A stretch of DNA of 64,000 nucleotides, taken from assembly GCA_002753185.1 (NCBI GenBank), contig PDZX01000009.1, positions 26,145-90,144 on the forward strand, read 5' to 3'. Of this stretch, positions 58,869 to 64,000 are shown in pieces. This DNA comes from Magnetococcales bacterium WMHbin3. GTDB taxonomy: Bacteria > Pseudomonadota > Magnetococcia > Magnetococcales > Magnetaquicoccaceae. The position numbers and the translations under genes are program-made. The notes below the pieces were generated by a model. It searched no databases. It was not told the DNA's origin and was given only the letters and a program-made list of their open reading frames with translations. Within the stretch, counting starts at the first letter, position 1, and each line of letters starts with the position of its first letter.

Positions 58869-61175
58869 TCATGCCGGATCCGAACGAATCGGCGCGACCC
58901 GTCCGGCAAGGTGGTTGTGCCACATCCCCTCGTACAACCGCTCCAGATCGCGCGCGAAACGCGCGGTGTCGAACAACGGAATCATAGACCGGTTCATTGT
59001 TAAATGATCACGCATGGCGCGCAGACGCTCCCGGTCCTTTGCCAGCGCCACGGCCAAGGCATGATAGCCGTCCCAATCCGCAGCGATCAACTCCGGCAGA
59101 CCCGCCGCGCGCACCAGCGATGCCCCCACGCGTCCGGCGAAACTCGCGCCGATGCGGGTCACCAGCGGCACCCCGCACGAGAGGGCATCCATGCCGGTGG
59201 CGTGTGAGTTGTAGGGATGGGTATCCAGCGCCAGATCGGCCAGGGACAACCGCCGCAAATGCTCTTGCCGGGTTGCGGTGCGCGGCGCGAACAGGAGCCG
59301 CTCCGGATCGATCCCATGATGCGCAGCCTCGCCACGCAAGCGGGCGGCCACCTCCGGGGCAGCGGCGCTCAGCCAGAGCAGGCTGCCGGGCACCTCGCGC
59401 AGCACCCGGCACCAGACCGCGAAACTGGCGGGGTTGAACTTCCAGGTCGCATTGAAACTGCAAAACAAAAACCCCTCTTCCGGCACTCCGGCGGCGCGGC
59501 GCTCCAGGGGGGAGTCGATCAGGCCGGGGTTGTCACCGGGCAGATAACAGTGGGGCAGCAGCGCCAGGTGCTCCCCGAAATGGCTGGCGTGCTCCGGCGG
59601 GGTCACCACCGGATCGCCGATCAGATAGTCCAGCAACCCGGCCCGGCCCAAGGTGCCGGGATAGCCCAGCCACCCCACCCGCACCGGCGCCGGGGCATGC
59701 GCCAGGATCCCAGGACGCGCCCCACTGGTAAAACCCTGCAAATCCACGAGGAGATGCACCCCGTCCGCCGCGATCCGCCGGGAGGCCTGCGCGTCGGCGA
59801 TCCCATCGAGATCCACGAACCGGTCACAACCCGCGCGGATGCGCCGCCGCGTCTCCCCGGCATCCTCCGGGCCATGGGCGTAGGCGATGATCTCGAACCG
59901 CGCGCGGTCGTGCCGTTCAAACAGTGCCGCCACCAGCACGGCCACCGGATGTTCCCGGAAATCGCCGGACAGATATCCCACCCGCAGCCGCTCCGGCGAC
60001 GGATCGTACCCCGCCACGGATCGTACCACCGGATAGCGCCTGACGGCGTGTGCCGTGGCGCAGGCGAGCTGCTCCAAGGGCGTGGACGGAACGGAGAGCA
60101 ACAGGAATGGCACCACATCGCCCGGTTGACCGCAACGCAATCCTTCCATCAGCCGGTCATGCATTTCCGGCAGGTCACGCCAGTCGCAGGCCATGGCCAT
60201 GAGATGCGCCAGATAGCCCATGGCCTCCACGCACCCTGGCCGCAGGGCGAGCGCTTGCCGGAAACAGGTCGCCGCCTCCTCCGTCCGCTTTTGGGCGAAC
60301 AGGGCCTTGCCCAGATCGAGGTGGCCGTCCACATAAGCCGGTTGCAATTCCAACGCCTTGCGATAACTGGCCTCAGCCTCGGCCGCACGGCCCTGCGATC
60401 TCAATAAATTTCCAATATTATGATATGGTTCAGCGTATGCCGGTTTCATGTTGGCCGCATGCCGCCACAACGCTTCCGCCTCCTCGATCCGCCCCAAATC
60501 CGCCAGGATCACCCCCAGATTGTTGCTCGCCTCGGCATGCCCCGGTCGCAACGCCAACGCCCGCCGATACGCCGCCTCCGCCTCCTCCAACCGGTTGCGC
60601 TCCTTGCACACGACCCCCAGACCAAAGGCGTACTCCGCGTTGCCCGGCTCGCACCCGGCAGCCCGCGCATAACAGCCCGCCGCCTCCTCCAGCCTGCCGA
60701 GCGCCATCATGACCACCCCCAGATTGGCATGATACACCCCCTGCCGCCCGTCCACCGCGATGGCCCGGCGGATCCATTCCACCGCCGCGACGTGCTCGCC
60801 CGCCTGGTGCAACGCCATGCCCAGAAGATGCAAGGCGTCCGCGTGCCCGGCATCCAGCGCCAGGATCTCCTCGTACCATCCCCGCGCCTCCCGCGCCCCT
60901 CCCGCCTGATGGGTGCGCAACGCAAGGTCGAACAAAAGACCGATCAGCGTGGCGCGATACGTCGCCACGCCGGGCGCCAGCCGCACGGCGATCCGCAAAT
61001 GCTCCAGCGCCAGATCGACCCGCCCGGTCTCGCCAAACAGCACCCCCAGATTGTGATGGGCATCCGGCTGATCGGGATCGTCCCGCACAACCGCCCGATA
61101 CCCCCGCTCGGCCTCGGCCAACGCCCCCGCACGGTGACTGGCGATGGCCATCCGCATGCGCCGTTCGTCCTTCAT
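58869..61175 (-). CDS. TPR / GT41 (SPINDLY, O-GlcNAc-transferase-like) protein 2
   Basis: A 768-aa protein. The start ATG (MKDERRMRM) overlaps the upstream stop (ATGA). About nine TPR units (residues about 15-340; for example AEAAYRRALALRPGHAEASN) precede the GT41 domain with SGDFREHPVAVLVA, LVDLQGFTSGARPG, WLGYPGTLGRAG, FCSFNATWKFNPASFAVW and YNSHATGMDALSCGVPLVT. The last motif has SCG instead of WSG, the only clear difference from its three neighbours in that region. The longer TPR superhelix than in protein 1 suggests a different target protein. It lies between two other GT41 genes on the same strand. Confidence 0.9.
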   Translation of the reverse strand: MKDERRMRMAIASHRAGALAEAERGYRAVVRDDPDQPDAHHNLGVLFGETGRVDLALEHLRIAVRLAPGVATYRATLIGLLFDLALRTHQAGGAREARGWYEEILALDAGHADALHLLGMALHQAGEHVAAVEWIRRAIAVDGRQGVYHANLGVVMMALGRLEEAAGCYARAAGCEPGNAEYAFGLGVVCKERNRLEEAEAAYRRALALRPGHAEASNNLGVILADLGRIEEAEALWRHAANMKPAYAEPYHNIGNLLRSQGRAAEAEASYRKALELQPAYVDGHLDLGKALFAQKRTEEAATCFRQALALRPGCVEAMGYLAHLMAMACDWRDLPEMHDRLMEGLRCGQPGDVVPFLLLSVPSTPLEQLACATAHAVRRYPVVRSVAGYDPSPERLRVGYLSGDFREHPVAVLVAALFERHDRARFEIIAYAHGPEDAGETRRRIRAGCDRFVDLDGIADAQASRRIAADGVHLLVDLQGFTSGARPGILAHAPAPVRVGWLGYPGTLGRAGLLDYLIGDPVVTPPEHASHFGEHLALLPHCYLPGDNPGLIDSPLERRAAGVPEEGFLFCSFNATWKFNPASFAVWCRVLREVPGSLLWLSAAAPEVAARLRGEAAHHGIDPERLLFAPRTATRQEHLRRLSLADLALDTHPYNSHATGMDALSCGVPLVTRIGASFAGRVGASLVRAAGLPELIAADWDGYHALAVALAKDRERLRAMRDHLTMNRSMIPLFDTARFARDLERLYEGMWHNHLAGRVAPIRSDPA

Positions 61176-63367
61176 CCCGCTTCCGCCTCCCGTTCCGGCA
61201 AAAGGATCGGCTCCCGCCTCCCCGCCAGATGATCGCGCCACATCCGCGCGTACAACCGCTCCAGATCCCGCGCGAAACCCGGCGTGTCGAACAACGGACC
61301 CACCGCGAGCCGTGCCCGCATCTCCCCAAGCCGATCAGGCTCACTGGCCAGCGCCACGGCCAGCGCGCCATAATCCCCCCAATTGTCCACGATCAACTCC
61401 GGCAGGCCAACCGCCGTCAACAAACTGGCCCCCACACGGGAAGCGAACGTCTCCCCGATGCGCGTGAGCAACGGCACGCCGCTCCACAAGGCATCACAAC
61501 CGGTGACGTGGCTGTTGTAGGGAAAGGTGTCCAGCGCCAGATCCGCCAGTGCCAACCGAGAAAGATGCGCCGCGATGGTCGGGGCGCGGGGCGCGAACAC
61601 CAGCCGTTGCGGGTCGATGCCCCGCTGCCCGGCCTCCCGCCGCAGATTGGCCGCAACCTGCGGATGGGAGTCGCGCAACCACAGCACGCCCTCCGGGACA
61701 TCCCGCAACAGCCGGCACCAGACGGCGAAACTCTCGGCGTTGAACTTGTGGCTCGTATTGAAGCTGCAAAAGACCACCCCACGCTCCGGCAACCCCGCCT
61801 CCCGGCGCGCCGGGGGAACGGGCCGGGGTTGACCCCCGTCGCCAGGCATGCAGCAGCGCGGCATGAGCGCCAGGATCTCGCTGAAATGCCCGGCATGGGC
61901 CAACGGCGTGACGACCGGATCTCCGATCAGATAGTCGGCCAGCCGGGGATGGCCCAGCGTGCCCGGATAGCCCAGCCAGTTCACCTGCAGCGGCGCGGGA
62001 CGCAACGCCAGAATCCCCAACCGGGTCTGGCGGGTGAAGCCCTGCAGGTCCACCAGAATCCCCACCCCATCCTCAGCAATGTGCCTGGCGGCCTCGGCAT
62101 CGGACAGCCCGGCGATCTCCACGAAGCGGTCGCATCCGTCCCGAATGCGCCGCCGGGTCGCCAGACCGTCATCCGGACCATGGGAATAGACGAACGTCTC
62201 GACCCCGTCACGAGCGCGGGCTTCCAGCACCCCGGCCAGCAACCGCCCCACCGGGTGTTCCCGCAGATCGCCGGACAGATACCCGATTCTCGGTCGCTCC
62301 CGCCTGGCATGCGCCCGCCACGCCACCCCGTCCCCGGCGCCGACCACGAACCGGCCCTCGGCGCACGCCTTGGCGTGGTCACGCTGTTCTTGTGCCGCCA
62401 CCGGCAGGGAAAGCAGCACGAATGGCGCGAGATCGCGCCGTTTTTCCTCCGAAAGCGCCATCAACCGCGCCAGCCATGCGGGCGCCTCCTCCCAGTCGCA
62501 CAGATGCGACAGCAGGTGCAGCAGGTATCCGCACGCCTCGCCATGTTCCGGGGCGATCCCGACCGCCTGCCGGAAATGGCCGATGGCCTCCTCCAGCCTG
62601 CCCTGTTCCATGCAGGCCACCCCCAGATTATAACACAGATCGGCATCCCCCGGTCGGCCTGCCAGCGCCTGCCGGTAGCGGAGTTCCGCAGCTGCGAAAT
62701 CGCCCAACGCCATGTTCACGAAACCCAGATGGGTGCAGGCATCCCCGCAGTCGGGACGCAGCGCGAGCGCCTCCTGGAGAACGATGCGCGCCTCCTGCCA
62801 CTCGCCCAGGCGCATGTGAGCCAGGCCCAGATTGCACCATGTCTCCACCGACTCCGGCCACAGGGCGAGCGTGCACCGATAGCTCTCCGCCGCCTCCCTG
62901 GGGCGCGCCAGCCCCATGAGCGCATTGCCCAATCGCGCCAGGAGGTCCGCGTCATCCGCCCGGATCGTCAAGGCCCGCCGATATCCGTCCACGGCCTCCT
63001 CCAGCCGCCCCAGATCCAGACACGCATGCCCCAGATCCCGCCATGCCGCAAAGCCGTCCGGCAGCAACTCCGCCGCCCGCCGGAGATGCGCGACCCCTTC
63101 CCCGCCCCTGCCCGCCCCCGCCAGGGCGACGCCGAGATAATAGTGCGCATGCCCGTGGTCCGGATCGCGGGCGACCGACCTGGCGAGCCATGCGGCGGCC
63201 TCCTCGCACTGCCCTTTTTGCAGCATCAGCACGCCCAGCAAATACAGCCCACCCCCATGACCGGAATCCGCCGCCAGAATCCGCCGGTACACCCGCTCCG
63301 CATCGTCCAGCCGCCCTTCCTCATGGGCGCGCCGGGCGGCGGACAGTTCATCCTCCGGATCAGCCAC
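61172..63367 (-). CDS. TPR / GT41 (SPINDLY, O-GlcNAc-transferase-like) protein 3
   Basis: A 731-aa protein with about eight TPR units (about 5-290; for example AVDGYRRALTIRADDADLL) and a GT41 domain. The domain shows SGDLREHPVGRLLAG, LVDLQGFTRQTRLG, WLGYPGTLGHPR, FCSFNTSHKFNAESFAVW and YNSHVTGCDALWSGVPLLT. The start overlaps the end of the upstream partial gene by 8 bp, and the end overlaps protein 2 (ATGA). Its catalytic half is close to that of the partial gene, so it may be a recent copy. Sugar donor and target are unknown. Confidence 0.9.
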   Translation of the reverse strand: MADPEDELSAARRAHEEGRLDDAERVYRRILAADSGHGGGLYLLGVLMLQKGQCEEAAAWLARSVARDPDHGHAHYYLGVALAGAGRGGEGVAHLRRAAELLPDGFAAWRDLGHACLDLGRLEEAVDGYRRALTIRADDADLLARLGNALMGLARPREAAESYRCTLALWPESVETWCNLGLAHMRLGEWQEARIVLQEALALRPDCGDACTHLGFVNMALGDFAAAELRYRQALAGRPGDADLCYNLGVACMEQGRLEEAIGHFRQAVGIAPEHGEACGYLLHLLSHLCDWEEAPAWLARLMALSEEKRRDLAPFVLLSLPVAAQEQRDHAKACAEGRFVVGAGDGVAWRAHARRERPRIGYLSGDLREHPVGRLLAGVLEARARDGVETFVYSHGPDDGLATRRRIRDGCDRFVEIAGLSDAEAARHIAEDGVGILVDLQGFTRQTRLGILALRPAPLQVNWLGYPGTLGHPRLADYLIGDPVVTPLAHAGHFSEILALMPRCCMPGDGGQPRPVPPARREAGLPERGVVFCSFNTSHKFNAESFAVWCRLLRDVPEGVLWLRDSHPQVAANLRREAGQRGIDPQRLVFAPRAPTIAAHLSRLALADLALDTFPYNSHVTGCDALWSGVPLLTRIGETFASRVGASLLTAVGLPELIVDNWGDYGALAVALASEPDRLGEMRARLAVGPLFDTPGFARDLERLYARMWRDHLAGRREPILLPEREAEAG

Positions 63368-64000
63368 GGATCAACTCCCGCCTCCCCGCCCGATGATCGC
63401 GCCACATCCGTTCGTACAACCCCTCCAGATCCCGCGCGAAACCAGGCGTGTCGAACAACGGCGAGGTCGCGCGCGCGGCCACGAGCCGCGCCCGGAGCGT
63501 GACAAGCCGCTCCGGATGACGCGCCAGGTCCAGGGCCAGACGAAAATACGCATCCCAATCCTCCACGACGCACTCCCGCAAGCCCGCCGCGCCGAGCAGA
63601 CTCGCCCCCACGCGGGCGGGAAAGGTCTCGCCGATCCGGGTGATCAGCGGCACGCCGCTCCACAAGGCATCGCACCCCGTGGCATGCGAGTTGTACGGAA
63701 AGGTGTCCAGCGCCAGGTCCGCCAGCCGCAGACGCGCCAAATGCTCTGCGCGCGTCGGGGTTTTGGGGGCGAAAATCAGCCGCTCCGGGTCGATGCCCCT
63801 CTCCCGCGCCTCGCGCCGTAAGTGGTCGCGCGCCAACGGGTGCTGCTCCTTGAGCCACAGCACGGCCCCCGGCACCGCCGCCAGCAGCCGACACCAGACC
63901 GAAAAGCTCGCCGGGTTGAATTTCCGGCCCTGGTTGAAACTGCAAAACACGAACCCCTCCTCCGGCAGCCCGGCCCGCGCCCGCGACACGACAGGGGTTT
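63360..64000 (-). CDS. TPR / GT41 protein 4, C-terminal part only (5' end beyond window)
   Basis: The visible 212 residues are the C-terminal half of a GT41 domain. They include FCSFNQGRKFNPASFSVW (catalytic Lys) and YNSHATGCDALWSGVPLIT, and end RRELIRG. The frame is open to the window edge, so the TPR region and the start are outside. It is the most upstream member visible; the array could continue. Confidence 0.88.
   Translation of the reverse strand, partial: TPVVSRARAGLPEEGFVFCSFNQGRKFNPASFSVWCRLLAAVPGAVLWLKEQHPLARDHLRREARERGIDPERLIFAPKTPTRAEHLARLRLADLALDTFPYNSHATGCDALWSGVPLITRIGETFPARVGASLLGAAGLRECVVEDWDAYFRLALDLARHPERLVTLRARLVAARATSPLFDTPGFARDLEGLYERMWRDHRAGRRELIRG

Overview
The window is a contiguous, GC-rich piece of a Gram-negative bacterial chromosome. 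It is dense in signal transduction (five histidine kinases, a response regulator and a chemoreceptor) and in cell-envelope genes. The proteins read as proteobacterial. The mix of bacteriohemerythrin, many hybrid kinases, caspase-like proteins and a tandem array of TPR/SPINDLY-type glycosyltransferases would suit a deep-branching alphaproteobacterium-like lineage such as the Magnetococcia, but that placement is a guess from gene content. There is one tRNA, no rRNA, no CRISPR array and no recognisable transposase.

Regions. (1) 1-7091, minus strand: a probable operon of a glycine-zipper lipoprotein, a WD40-caspase, a second caspase with a DUF4384-like tail, bacteriohemerythrin and a PAS histidine kinase that runs off the edge. 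(2) 7270-13275, plus: a response regulator, a REC-histidine kinase, a PstS-like periplasmic binding protein and a large hybrid kinase. (3) 13276-17093: an AT-richer island with a perfect-consensus promoter, a 75-aa unknown protein, a terminator and a 1031-aa unknown protein carrying a motif that resembles plant IQM proteins. (4) 17262-23233, plus: a GH17-GT2 beta-glucan synthase, an LtaS/OpgB-like phosphoglycerol transferase, a tiny lipoprotein and a chemoreceptor. (5) 23255-31478, minus: coaD-miaB-phoH-HD hydrolase-ybeY-lnt, then a 492-bp element built as a giant palindrome of hairpins, then a dCMP deaminase. (6) 31601-36992, minus: hybrid kinase, TonB-dependent receptor and a YfiR-like protein, translationally coupled. 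(7) 37220-45035: a thioredoxin-like protein-ftsY-slt-DUF523-rsmD operon, a glycosyltransferase, fabD, a NYN-domain protein, tRNA-Gly and an IalB-family protein. (8) 45224-50926: a 1423-aa repeat-rich autotransporter and a SapC-family protein. (9) 50927-56769, minus: pheA-lgt-TPR/GT9-uvrC-pgsA, mostly joined by ATGA overlaps. (10) 56841-64000, minus: at least four tandem TPR plus GT41 (O-GlcNAc-transferase-like) genes, the last one cut by the window edge.

Themes. Envelope construction dominates: lipoprotein maturation (lgt, lnt), phospholipid synthesis (pgsA), murein turnover (slt), periplasmic glucan synthesis and probable phosphoglycerol decoration, surface autotransporter display, and probable protein glycosylation by the GT41 array. 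The least explained loci are the palindromic element at 23786-24277, the 1031-aa protein at 13998-17093, and the caspase-hemerythrin-kinase operon.
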